Source: Blakeslea trispora
Taxonomy: Eukaryota > Mucoromycota > Mucoromycetes > Mucorales > Choanephoraceae
NCBI GenBank assembly: GCA_025331445.1
Contig: JAIWNE010000049.1
Span: forward strand, 1 to 64,000
Direction: 5' to 3'
Length of the DNA stretch: 64,000 nt
The position numbers and the translations under genes were made by a program. Positions 20,002 to 32,318 of this stretch are shown one piece after another. The notes under the pieces are model-generated. The model was not told where the DNA came from. It saw only the letters and a list, made by a program, of their open reading frames with translations, and did no database searches. Position 1 is the first letter of the stretch, and every line of letters starts with the position of its first letter.

Positions 20002-23000
20002 TCAAGGAATATCTTCATTTGAAGTGGTATGAGTAATAGAGGGTGGATTAGATGATGCATTGTTTTGCGCATCAGTAGGCTTCTTTTTTCTACGAGCAAT
20101 TCGTCTTTTAGTGTAGCCATTCATCGTGCTACTACTTGTGCTACTGTTGTTTGCTGTAGTAGTACTGTTGCTTGTACTGCTACTGCTACTCGTGCTCATG
20201 AAACTAGCTCCCGCTCTTCTCATTTTGACTTCGAGCTGATTACCATGCTGATCCACAGCTATGAATCTATCGCCTTCTTTGTAACCAGGAGTATGATGAG
20301 ATGTAGTTGTACTTGCAGAATGACTAGGAGATCCCATCACCGGCTTTTGCTGTGATTGTTGATTGTTGGGGGATACACTGCGACGAAGTGGTTGAGCACG
20401 GTGTGTTTCGATAAAGCCTTCTTGAATTGTAGGCGACTTTGGCTCTTCATCTTCTTCAAAGATGGTGTTTTTGTTGCTGTTGGTCACAGCATTGATGTTG
20501 CTTAACATTCTGTTCTGACGTGGAATAAAATCGCCTTCTAGAAGAGCATGATCTCTCAAGAACTGAGACAACTCGGTCCATCCACCACCTACACGTACCA
20601 TCACCATCTTACTCTTCAAGACTCGACAATAAGCCAACTTTGGGTTGTTATCACCAAACCAATAACGACCTACTTCACCAGGGACCATCTTTACTTTTAC
20701 TCGATAGGGTGTTTCATTGACGATTCGGCCAATTTCCATATCTAGATCGTTCTGGGGATCAGCAACATAAGAATTAAGAGGCTGTTTAGGTTGTTGAGGT
20801 TGACTAGAAGTACGGGATTTGATGCTACTGGCAGATTTAGAAGGTTGATGTTGATGGAGTGTGGGTGGAGCCAGGAATTTGGATCTGTTGCTAGTACTTT
20901 GTTGCTGCACTAATGTCAAACGACTATTACTAGCAGTACGTGAAGCTGTAGTGGAAGATGCTGTGCTGTTCATAGTAGGCGATGCTCTTTGATGCTGTTG
21001 TCTTAGCAATGATATATCAGCACGATCACGAAGTAGGGATGATGCTTTACGAGTAGGCAGAGATGATTTGCGGATACGTGATTGCAAATCCTTACTGTCT
21101 ACAGCTGTATCAATCGTACGACTCAACTCAACCTTGCGTGTCTTGAATTGTTTCTTTATGCGCTCCCACTTGCTTTCTACTTGCTTGAAGTGATTGCCTA
21201 CATGCTCTCCACCTTTGGGTGAGACCTTGGAAACTTCCTTGATATGGTCTCTAGCCCGAGTAATACCAGACATGATTTTGCGTTCATAGTACTTGAAGCG
21301 AGCATCAAGCTCAATCAAACGAGCTTGCAAGTCAGTACGACTAAAGGTAGTACTACTAGCAATCAATGTATGATGAGGTGCTGATTGACATACGGCGTCT
21401 TCCAAGGAGCTTTGCAAAATATCTATATCATCTGTAATACTCAAGTATTTACCAATAGCCAAAGATTTCTTGATAGTAACATGTGCTTTGGAAAGCAAAT
21501 CTGTTAAGCTTTGAACTGATTCTTGGACTTGAATGTGCTGTTGCTTGAAGGTAAGATCCATATCGTAGTTGGCCATCATTGCATTTAGCTCTTTGAGTTC
21601 TTGTTTTATCTGAGGCTTCATCTCAGCTTCTACAGTAGCTAGATTAGTTCTGATAGACTCCACATCGAATTGACGAGGCATAGATGTAATAGCAGGGATT
21701 TGTGGTATATCGTTTGATTTGTTTTGCTCTTCATTTTGAATATCTTCTTCGCCTTCGTCATCACCATCTTCAGCAGTCTCTCTTTCAATGGCAGAGTCAG
21801 CATCTGCATCACTGAGCTCTTTGCTCATGCCAACAGCAAGTTGTTCTGCTTCTTCAAACACAATAATATCCTTCTCATCAACCATACCTTCTTGCTCGCC
21901 AACTGTAACACCAATGGTACTTGATAAGTCATAATCAAACAACTGAATACCATGAACAAAGTCTCTGGTCTCTCCGATAAGAGACATTAAATGCTTCATC
22001 TTGTGTGCGACAGCGACACCACGAGTTGTCTTTTCGACTTGAGCTTCAACTTGCTTCAAAGCATCTTGTGTAGCATTCCATTGGGATTCTGTCTGGTCTT
22101 TGATTGGCACAATCACTTTCTCTACCATTGCCTTCAGTGTATTTCTAAGATCTTCACCATCAACTCCCTGTTCTTGCTCTTCTTCCTGTTGTTCGCCTTT
22201 GCCAATCGCTGAAAGGTCCTGATACATATCGCGGAAAGACTGCATCACCTTGTCAAAATCAGTTATCTTTTGCGAAATAGTAGCCAATTCAAGAGCAATA
22301 GCCGATTCACCTTCTTCCTGAGGTGATAGTTGAGAGAGGTTGTCAATAGCTTGTGAGCAATTGGCCAACCAAGATTGAATGTTGTCTGCACTCTTGCTTA
22401 ATCCAACCGTACGGCGAATCGAATCATTGACTAAAGAGATATCATTCAAAGCATCTTCTAAATCAGTGGTGGCCTCGTTCAACTCATTTTTCAGATCAAC
22501 AACAACAACATTTCCAAGCTTATTTATACGAGCATTCAGGACAGCAGATTGTTGAGATAATTGTTTGTGCTTGGCTTCATGTGTAGCATAGCTTGCTGCT
22601 GCTTGGCGATGCATTTGCTCCAATGCCTTTGTGTTCATACCTTCAATTATTTCAGATAATAATGCAGCAATACGTTCGTCCAACAATTCCACTTCCTTCT
22701 CGGCAGATTGAGCAAAAGACTTGACACTACGTTGACAGTTGATCCAGTCAACTTGTTGCTGTGCTGCTTGCTTTTTTGTACTCAATAAGATATCAGCCTC
22801 CTTTATGTGTTGTTCTAGACCAGTGTATCGCTCATTAAAGCAAATCCAATTGTCATTTTGAGTAGAAAGCTGTTGAGCAACTTCAAAGCAGGCAGACAGA
22901 CGGTGCTTGAGCGCACTTAGAAGGGCAGCATCCTCTTCTAAAAATAACGGTATGACAGCATCTTGCTGATCATCAGCGGTAATTGAAGATGAATTGAATT

Positions 23001-26000
23001 GACCAAGGTGTTCAAAAATACTATCGAGGGTGGTGTTTTGCATTTCGCTCAACTTGGTATGCAAATCATACCATTGAGCCAACTGTCCAACATAGTGATG
23101 TTTGTCTTGCAGCAATTCAGTCTTTATTTTCTTCCATTGTTTCTCCAAGTCAGCATGTCTTTGATCAATCGATTGCAAATCAGGGACTTTGTTCATTTGT
23201 AAGAAGCGATAGAGAGAGCGCTGCTCATCGTATTTTTCGTGATGCTCGTTGTCAAAGGCATGGCAGATAAGTTGATAACGCTTAATCAGCTCATCCAATG
23301 AGCCCTTGTCTTGGTCTAGATTAACACCATGAATAATTATTGGAGGGTTTGTCAAATCATCCAGTGCCTTCTCAGCATCAGTCAAGAGCGTCTCTAGTTT
23401 CTCTGCACCTGCAATGTATTCTGCCTTTAGATGATGATGGTTAGCTTCAGTAGAACGTCTTTGAACCAATGTACGGAGTTCTTTGTATTGTTCAACACAA
23501 TTATCAAGACTTGCTTGCATCTTTTCAATAGACGAGTTCTCTTTATCAGGTGACAGTGAAGACTCATCACGGACACGAGATTTGATGACTTCAAGGAACT
23601 TGTTATCAAGTACTTGAATATCCTTTTGCCATTGATTGATCATGTCATCAGTTGTGTCTTGTAAAGCCACATCAGAAACATCGTGCACTAACTGCTCACA
23701 ATCTGACTTGAATGCCCCTACAAGGTGTGTAAATTCAGCATAACGCAAATTTTTGGAGAAGTCCTGTTGCTTTGTTGTCACATCATTTGTCAATGTATTC
23801 CATGCAGCATCAAGGTCCTTTTGTATGTGTTGTATTAACTCTACACTAGCTTTAACCTCTTCAACGTCATCTTCATCTACTTGATGCTGTTGTTGTATGA
23901 TAGAAATGTACTTGTTGGCAGCCTCTTTGAGACCATGAACTGAAGTGTTATAAGCTGTGACAGAGGATTGTAATGAATTGATCGTTTGGACAGCAGATTT
24001 CAAAGCTTCCATTTCATCTGGCTTTTGGAGTTCATTGATTACATTGGACTTCATAGCCATCCATTCACGAACGACTGCGGCTTCTTCTTTGTAAGAAGCT
24101 TCAGCTGCTTGTCGACGAGAGAGGCGCTCTTTTGATTTGAGAATAGAGCTCAAAGTATGACTTAATTCTACAAGTCGTGATTGACGAGCAGAGATCATTT
24201 CAGCAACAGAAGAGTTATGACTGATGTCTTCTTCTCTGGCCTGGGGATCACAATCAGCAAATTGACGAACAGGGTACTTCATGGCGGTTTGGATGTGAAT
24301 ACTGACTTCATGAACAAGTTGCCTATATGTTTCCAAATCAGAATTCTCAGCCAAATTGTCAGCCGGTGCAAGCGACAAGAATCGAGTACGAGTTTCTTCA
24401 GCCAGTTGTTCAGTTTGGTTGATTTTGTCGAGACAAGAATCAATCATCTGGTGTTGTACCACTACATCATGCATGAATTCGTGATGATGTACTACCCGTT
24501 GCTTGGCAGCTTCCAGGTTTGAGACATGTTTCTTTGTGGTAGCTGTAGGCTGCTCTAGCTCTTCATATTCTTTCAGCAATTGAGCGATTGTATCAACTTG
24601 ATTTTTCACGCTGTCATCCAAATGATCTTCATTTAAGAGATGTTTTTCCTGATCTCCTTTGTGAAGTGACCATCGTGCAGTAGACCGTATGAATTGCTCC
24701 ATGTTCTTCTCCTTTTCCCTGCAATCTACAAGTTCAGCATCTGCACGCAGTTCCCAATCATAACGTTTCTGAATAATGCGTACATCAATACGTTGAGTAG
24801 ATATTAGATCAGATAGCTTAGTAACCATCTTGTCTAAATCAACTGTCTCCTGAATACCAAGAATAACATCAGAATCAAGTTTGCTGGAGCTAGAAATACC
24901 GTGGTAAGTTTTTCTTAGCTTGTCATGAGCAGCAACAAGAAGAGGCTGGTCGTTCTTTATATACTGATCAAGTGTTGAATGGTATTCATCTAATCGATCT
25001 ACTAGCTCTCGAAGCTCTTGTTCATGACCTTCCGTTGACAGCCACAAGTGCTTCTCATTCATCCAACCGCGTACATTATCTTGTAATTGCTCTAAGCATT
25101 GCTGCTGATCCGAAGACAATCTGTACCAGGCTACACGGTCTTCACATAGCTTGAGTTGTTGTGCCCATTGCTGCTTTTGCGTACTCAAAGATTCCCATGT
25201 AGCTTGAGCGTGTTTCACCAATACCTCACTTGCACTAGTATCGACAATAGATTTGCATTCTTCATCCTCCAAATTAGCCAATAGGTTCTCCCATTCTACC
25301 AAGAGTGGTTTATATTCATTGTCATGAATAGACTGCAGTTGATTATCAAATTGCTCTTCTACTTTTTTACAAGCTTCTAATTCAACTGGCTGACCATTTA
25401 ACATGACTGTATGTGTTGGCAGTAAGAAGTTGTATTCGGTAATCGTCTTTATCATTGTCAACATAGATTCAATCACTACTTCAGTTTGATCATGATGTTC
25501 AATGAGTTTGTTGCGATTTGTTGTACCGACATCTAAAAGATGAAGTGATTCTTTAAGTTGATTTACTAAATCTTGGAGCTCGGTATAAGTACGGTATACA
25601 GCTGTAGCGACTTCAGTTGATATTTCATCATCGTTTGTCGTAGGCCGTGTGCTTCGTGCATCTTCGGGACATTGAGGATAAGGCAACTGGGAGCCTGATT
25701 GCATCCATAAGTCAATGGCTTCCTGACCAAATAATGCAACCGAATCGGATAATTGTTGATGCATGTGATCCGTAGTTTGATCCATAATATGTGCAAGCGC
25801 TTGTTGAATATCGCTCATGATTCCTTGCCCTCTTTGTTTCATGAATCCGACCAGTTCGGTGAATTGTGTCAACGCAGCATGTTGATCCAATACCTGTTGA
25901 GCAAATACAAGCAAATCTTGCAAATTCCGGAAGCTTTGATTTAATGTGTCGTGTCGTTTATGAATATGCTCAGGTATCGTGTTTTCTTGTTCTAGTTTAT

Positions 26001-28913
26001 ATAAACAAATAAATATGCAGATAACAAAGCAATATATGTAAAAAAAAAATAATGACCCTTACCAAAACCATGAACTAAGTCGTTGAATGATTGTTGTACA
26101 AGGCTAAACTGCGTTTCAAGGTACACTTCAATTTTGGTCTTTAGGGACTTGTAGTCTACCTCTACCAAATGGCGATCTTCTCTTTCAAAGTCGCCTTCCA
26201 CCATGGCTCTCCACTGAGCCTTGTGCGATATAAATTCCCATACCTCAAAAATAGTATTAGATAACCATACAGTAGATTGTGCATGATAGTTTTCCCAAGT
26301 AATACGATAAGCAAGAATGTCTAATCGGGTGCTGTGTGAAGTTATCTCGTTTTCTAAGCGGTTCAGCTGAGATTTTAAATGAGACAAATTTTGATGAAGG
26401 TGCTCTACTTGAGAGGCTGCACGAGTGTTGTCTGGGAAATGAGCTAGTAAAGATTGCTGGAAGTTTGATAGAGACTCTTCTAGTCGCTTCACATCGTTTT
26501 CTCTTATGCTGCTCAATTTCGATAGTTGCCCATCACGTTCTTTCTTCAATCGAATCACGTCTGTTTCATCCAATGCGCTTTTGCCAGCTGCAAACACATC
26601 AATTTTAGTTTTCTTCATGTTTCTCAAACGTTCATCTGCCCAGCCATTTAAGCGAGACAGTTCGTCCTGAATTTGCTTTGCACGCTTCTGGAGCTGAATA
26701 GCACGACGCAAAGAGGCTAAGCTTTGATCTAATGCCTCGCCAAACATGACCAAGGCAGATTTCCGTGCGCCCATCACCATTCGAATCACTTCATTCGCGT
26801 CGTCGTTCGCTTGCTGATCAGTAGGATGCGATGATTCTGGATAAGGTACCCGAGCAGCCACACTTGTCACTAATCGGACTGTGTCTTCCTGGAAGGATGC
26901 AACACGCTCGCTAAATTCGCTCGTTGAAGTCAGTCCATTGATTTGGTCAAGCTGTTCCATCACTTGTTGTTCTTCAGCTTGGCTTATTTCTTGTCTCAAC
27001 TTTTCGCCCTCGCTCTTGAGCTGGTCTGCTTTCTCTAAAAAGTCAGTCACCACTAAAAATTGTTCTACCACTTGTCTGGCAAAGGCAATACGATGAGTCA
27101 ACTCTTCAAATGATTCCTCAATGGCTACTTGTCGAGATTCAAGATGGCTGGGTAACTCTACATTACAGGCATCATCTAAATCTTGGTAGGCATTGACTGT
27201 GTCTGTGAATTGACCCTGATCAAATGCTGCACATTCTCTTTCAAATTCAATAAGTGTGTTGATCACTTCATTTCTGATGTTGACATCAGCTGGCACACTA
27301 ACAACTGAAGGTGGCGGTCTCCAACGTGCTTTATGATGAATAAAATGTCGTACATCATCTGTTGTAGAACGAACCCAGGCAACAGCTAAATCATGTGCCT
27401 GTTCCCAAGCCATACGTAGTGTCAACATTTGCAAATCGTAAGCATGTCGGCGCAACAAGTGCATTAGACGATCTAAGGTTGTTAATGTAGTAAATGTGAT
27501 TTCGATGGTTGTTGTGTCTGCTGGAGTAAGGTCCTTTGTATGATCGCCTGCTGAGGTAAGCGCCTTGACATGTGCACGAAGCCTTGTCATGTCTTGCGCA
27601 TCAAATGCCTGTACCTTTTTCTCTAAATCATGATGCTCGGCATTCCAACTAGCAATCTGCTCCGCATTGTACTCGTATTCAATATCATCCAGCGGATTTT
27701 TAAACGGTTTTGATTCCAGCTGCTGTATGTGGCTCTCAATCCACTCACGAATGCGTTCTGCTTCCACGTACCAAACACGCACTTCATCCACCCAACTGAG
27801 AATGGATTGATATTTATCGTGTACTGAACGATATTGCTCCTGCTGTTGCTCATCCTCTTGCAAGAGTTCTCTAAACCTCTCGCTCATCGTATCTATCAGC
27901 TTACCCACTTTAGCTGATCGTGACTCCAAGTCCTGTATGCCGGTATCTGTTGTGGTTGTCTTGAGCATCTTGGCTTGAATGAACTCTAGTTCATTGCGAA
28001 CATAGGCCACTGCTGTACTAAATTCAATTCCGGTTCGCATATTACTCTGGTGTAGTTGAAGATAAAGTGCAGCATGTGTCGCGTCAACGACGGATATACG
28101 CTTTGCCAATTGAGGATGTCCTTCGATAGATGATTGTGCTACCAATTCTCTAAAACTCTTCAAGTCTTGATTCTCCAGCTGATTCAACGAGCTCTCAATC
28201 TCTTCAAAACTGCCCGATGAGCTCATTGTCAAGCCTTCATCTTGCATACGTGGAGAGGGAGATCGTTGAGATGGTGTAGGTGAAGAGAGACTGCTTAATG
28301 ACTCCTGTCGAGCTAATTCAACCAATTGATGAAACAATCGGTTCAGCGGGACAAGGATATGAACTGCCTGTTGTTCCACCATACTGACTTGCTGTTGGTC
28401 GTATTCCTCATGGTCTTCTTGCTCAAGAAGAGCCTGTTGTACCTGTTCAAAATAGGTTTCTAAATTGTCATTTGCCAATACGCCCAATCGTTCTCTAAAC
28501 AAATCAATCGCTTTCAAGTGACTTGTGGCGTGTTGCTGTAATTGTACTCGAAGTTCGCTAACAGCGTCCGGAAAGAAGCGGTGAGCTAAGCATATCAAAG
28601 GCTTACCCAGCCAATAATCCTTATGAGATAGATCGCGCAAAGCAGTAATGAGCATCAAGTCTATATAGATTGCTAGCTCTTGCTGTAACCATGCCTGCAC
28701 GGTGTTGCTCATGTCAAAGGTAGTGTTTGAAGGAGTGTGAAGAGTTGTTGTGTGGGTATTAGGCACGATGATTTTCTCAACTTGCTTTACTGTTGCCTTG
28801 ATAACAGTAGTTGTTGCAGTGGCTGTAGTGGTATAAAATGGGTTTGGGACCTGAGTTGAGAACGAAACGCGGGAGTTATTCTTGTCACTACTGACTTTAA
28901 AAATTGCACTCAT
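20002..28913 (-). CDS. Giant spectraplakin-like GAR-domain protein (2,946 aa)
   Basis: Exons 28913-26063 and 25991-20002, joined at a 71-bp GT-AG intron, give 2,946 residues from MSAIFKVSSD; an in-frame Met 67 residues later is an alternative start. The bulk, about residues 130-2500, is helical, Gln/Glu/Leu-rich and punctuated by regularly placed Trp (W-x-LSTQ, WLSNTIFEVW), as in spectrin-type three-helix repeats. Near the C-terminus (about 2700-2762) is a Gas2-related GAR domain: EIGRIVNETPYRVKV, WFGDNNPKLAYCRVL, VGGGWTELSQFL. This zinc-containing fold binds microtubules in Gas2 and spectraplakins. The tail is Ser/Thr/Arg-rich and basic. A short CH-like segment may lie at 72-120 (QAWLQQEL, WLGKPLICLAHRFFP), but actin binding is unproven. 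Likely role: long cytoskeletal linker on microtubules. No gene name can be given. Confidence 0.88.
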
Positions 28914-29982
28914 TTGAAGCTTAATAAAGTAGGTAAGAAGGTGACAAAAATTGGAGAGAAGTATCAAAAAAAGGAAAAATAGTATGTGTGTGTAAGAAGT
29001 GAGGAAAAAAGGAAAGAGAGATAAAAGAGGTTGATCAAGACTAGGTTTAAATTGCAAGGAAACAAACAAAAGGGGAGGGAGAATAAAGTTGACGGGCTTT
29101 ACTGTGACAATAATAATAATAAACAAAGCTTAAGTTCATATCTTTATAGGAGTGAACCAGAAAAAAGTGTTGACACACATCATTGAATTAGCTTTTTTTG
29201 TTTTGTTTTAAATGTCCTCCTTATTGTGTAAACGCCCTTTTTTTTAAGCTTTAATTGCTATTGTTTTACCAAAAAAAAAGGAGCGATTTAGCGTGAATAA
29301 GACAGTTCGATACAAGAGGGTTTCGGCTTCCACAAGGAACCCTTTCCAATCATGTCACTCTTTTTACAAGTACAAACAGAGTTTCTTTGCATGGTCCAAC
29401 TGAAACACTTAGGGAGGGAGAGAATAATGATATACATATAGAGATGAATTTATGCTGCAACTCTGTTTATGTACAGTCTTCATTCTCTTTATTTTTCTTC
29501 AAATAAAATCCCTTCATGCTGCGTCAGCTGGTGTCTGCAGTTGAGATAAATCATTCTGGTTGAATTGTGATGTTTATTTCAAGCTTTTCAATGCATGTGA
29601 TATTTGTGGAGAGTAACGACAGTAGTCATTCGATATATGCCCACGCATCAAGATGTTTAATCAGAATAGTCTACATTGTCTGTTGCCTTGGTTACTGATG
29701 CTTCTCATTGAGCCAACCATGTATCAATGACATACATATTTACTTTGATAGGCTCTCCTTTTTTTTTTTGTAAAATCGCTCACCAAAGACAATGACTACC
29801 AAGCAGGGAAGCCAGAATTAAGAAAAGCAACAGCTTCACAAAATATGGGATACAAACTTGACACTTTATAACAAACAATACAATGCTTGGGCTTTTTTCC
29901 AACATTTAAACATCAACTTCATGAAAATAACTATTTTTTGTTAAAATTCTTTATTGTTAAAAAGATGGACTAGTTAAACAAC
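28914..29982. other. Intergenic, promoter side of the giant gene
   Basis: AT-rich and unique. Pyrimidine/purine-biased stretches upstream of 28913 (A/G-rich on +) are typical of fungal promoters and leaders. An open frame continues upstream of the chosen ATG to 29126, but it codes a hydrophobic low-complexity run and is taken as leader. No RNA gene or repeat seen. Confidence 0.55.
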
Positions 29983-30909
29983 TTAGAACTTGGAGAAAGA
30001 CTTGGCAGCACCCTTAGCCTTGGAGACCTTGAGAACGTTGAAACGAACGGTCTTGGAGAGGGGACGACATTGACCAATGGTAACAACATCACCACTAAAC
30101 AAACAAACATATTAGCAAATGACGGATTCAAAGGCTTGGTGGAGCCGCTACCTCACCAACTACCTCATCCGTTATAGAAAAAAAACATGACAAAGCGTTC
30201 ACACTTTCTTTTCTTTTTCTTGATTTCTAGCAATCACTAAGGTTTTTTCTTTCTTTTTAGTGAATAGATGATGGTTCCCCATCACAAAGAAAAGCCACCT
30301 CGCAATAATGAGGATTCAACTAAAGTTGAGAAAAACATAATCTTTCTCACATAGATCAAGATAACCCATGCAACTCTTCTTAAATGCAAGAAAAAAGAAA
30401 GAAAGGTGAAGCTTTCTTCAGAAAATAAACGAATGATAGTAGCCAAGTATATCATTGGTAGTCATGACTTCCTATACAAAATGATTGAGATACATTACCT
30501 TTCAATAGCAGCGTTGTCGAAAGCAGGAGAAACGTGAGCAGAGATGTTCTTGTGACGCTTTTCGTAACGGTTGTACTTGGGGATGTAGTGAAGGTAGTCA
30601 CGACGGACAACGAGAGTACGCTTCATCTTGGTGGAAACAACAACACCAGTCAAGATACGACCTTGGATGTTAACTTCACCAACGAAAGGACACTTCTTGT
30701 CGATGTAGGTACCAGTCTTGGCTTCCTTGGGGGTCTTGAAACCGTTACCGACTTCCTTGAACCAACGTTGGTTACGCTTCTTGGCGTCCTTGGAGTTTTG
30801 GAAGATACCGGCTTGCTTTTGGAAGGCCTTTTCGGTCTGTAAGAATATAAAGGTAAGTAAGCATATTCATCTAAAGGTATAAGAGACAGATACATACTTG
30901 GTGATCCAT
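29983..30909 (-). CDS. RPS11: 40S ribosomal protein uS17 (RPS11), 153 aa
   Basis: A primary rRNA-binding protein of the small subunit. Exons 30909-30898 (12 bases, MDHQ), 30836-30499 and 30094-29983 encode 153 residues, the normal length. Diagnostic sequences are [72 protein letters not shown] and [15 protein letters not shown]. The first exon carries only four codons, a common layout for ribosomal protein genes. The second intron, 404 bp, is far longer than the 45-90 bp usual in the window. Codon use is strongly biased to C-ending codons, as in highly expressed genes. Confidence 0.97.
30095..30498 (-). other. Long second intron of RPS11 with a hairpin
   Basis: A 404-bp intron containing an 8-bp inverted pair at 30120-30127 and 30167-30174 (TGACGGAT / ATCCGTTA) around a GC-richer 39-base loop with two GAGGTAG motifs on the minus strand. 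Ribosomal protein introns often host snoRNAs, but no clear C/D or H/ACA boxes were found. Confidence 0.4.
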
Positions 30910-31154
30910 TTTGATAGAATAACAATTAGAGAAGGAACAAAAACTCTTTTGAAAAAATATTCACAATTTATTTACTCTCGCTCATTCTAAAAAATTTTTC
31001 AAACAGTCACTGAGGTATTTGATTGGATGTTGACAAAGCCACTGCTTAAAGACCCTATTTTTTTTTTTTAATATTATTATGGGCACATTTTAATAAGGTA
31101 AAAGAATAGCAAGATAATCATCATAATAAAAAGAAAAAGAAAGAGAATTCTTTA

Positions 31155-32171
31155 TTATGGCTTTTTGAGCTTTCTGTACAACTTCTTCTTTCTGATTAAT
31201 AAGTTTCTTCTTTTACGCTTAATTCGAATATATTTCTGCCGTTCGTGTTCTATCCAACCCAATAATTCTAGTGTGTATTTTGGACTGCTCATTTCATCTT
31301 TTGTTTTTGGTAATCGGATTGAATTGACAATTTTAACAGCATGATCAAATGAGCGTAATTGACATAATGCACCGACCACAATGCTGACTGTAGCATAATC
31401 AATATAAAGATCAGGATGCTGATCTATCTGCTTCAAATAAGACAAAAGCCTCGGTATATCTTTCTGTTTGGCTGCATCTTTTAATAAAAGTCCGTAGGTC
31501 TGAAGGGTAGGCTGTAGATTATGTTGAGCAATATCATCCAAGAGTGCATGAGCATAGTCGACTTGTTTTCGCTGAAGCATCACTTTGATTAACGTATTAT
31601 AGAGTACAATGGGTGATTGAGTCTTCTGTTGATATCGAACAAGTTCTTTGCAAAGTGACATGATACGCTGGATATCTATTGGTTGAGTGTTTTTTGCGAT
31701 GAGGTTGATGAGCATGGTATTCACATAAAGAAGGGTACGCTTGTTGGCATTAGAGACTCGGCGATGTCGACGAAGATAGGCAAGAAGGGTATCGTGGATG
31801 GTGAGCATGCCTTGGAGATCGGAACATCGGTAAAGAGAGAGTGTGAGTTGATAAAATGATTCGCGACTAGGAAAACTGCCTTCGGAAAACAACTGATAGT
31901 AAGTGGAGAGTGCTTCATTTAGTCGCCCTTGTTGAGCGTATTTTAATATGGCAATAGAAGGTTCAGCTGGTCTGGCTCGAGAAGGGAGTTTTATGTATTT
32001 GTTTGATGTATAAGTTGGCATGGTATAGAGTGGCCGAGAAAAGAGCATCGATTGTAGTTGAAAGCGGCCACAGCCAATACATGTTGTTAAATTCTTTTGA
32101 CTGAAAGAGAGTGAAGCAGAGGATACGCTAGAGATGAATTGACTTAAAATGCGAGCATGTCGCATAATCAT
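31155..32171 (-). CDS. Mitochondrial PPR-repeat protein (338 aa)
   Basis: An intronless gene encoding an organellar-type RNA-binding helical repeat protein. The N-terminal 60 residues are rich in Arg/Ser and lack acids (MIMRHARILSQFISSVSSAS), a likely mitochondrial presequence. Repeats read as helix pairs with PPR spacing: SIAILKYAQQGRLNEALSTY, VLYNTLIKVMLQRKQVDYAH, QTYGLLLKDAAKQKDIPRLL and VSIVVGALCQLRSFDHAVKI. The C-terminus is extremely basic (RIKRKRRNLLIRKKKLYRKLKK). It probably binds mitochondrial mRNA or rRNA; the specific target cannot be read from the sequence. It lies about 250 bp from RPS11 and is convergent with nothing. Confidence 0.75.
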   Translation of the reverse strand: MIMRHARILSQFISSVSSASLSFSQKNLTTCIGCGRFQLQSMLFSRPLYTMPTYTSNKYIKLPSRARPAEPSIAILKYAQQGRLNEALSTYYQLFSEGSFPSRESFYQLTLSLYRCSDLQGMLTIHDTLLAYLRRHRRVSNANKRTLLYVNTMLINLIAKNTQPIDIQRIMSLCKELVRYQQKTQSPIVLYNTLIKVMLQRKQVDYAHALLDDIAQHNLQPTLQTYGLLLKDAAKQKDIPRLLSYLKQIDQHPDLYIDYATVSIVVGALCQLRSFDHAVKIVNSIRLPKTKDEMSSPKYTLELLGWIEHERQKYIRIKRKRRNLLIRKKKLYRKLKKP

Positions 32172-32318
32172 CCTAATTTTTTTTCTTTTTTAAAAAAAAA
32201 GGGCAAGGACACAGGAAAAGAGAGAAGAAAAAAGGAAGAAAAAGAGTGACAGTAGTAGTATTGAGGGGTGCATGCGTACTTGAATGGAACTCCGAAAGAG
32301 ACTCTTTTTTTTTGCTTT

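Noticed and set aside
28914..29126. Upstream extension of the giant GAR protein
   Set aside because: The extra residues are a hydrophobic low-complexity run translated from a T/A-rich leader. The next ATG at 28913 starts sequence of normal composition.
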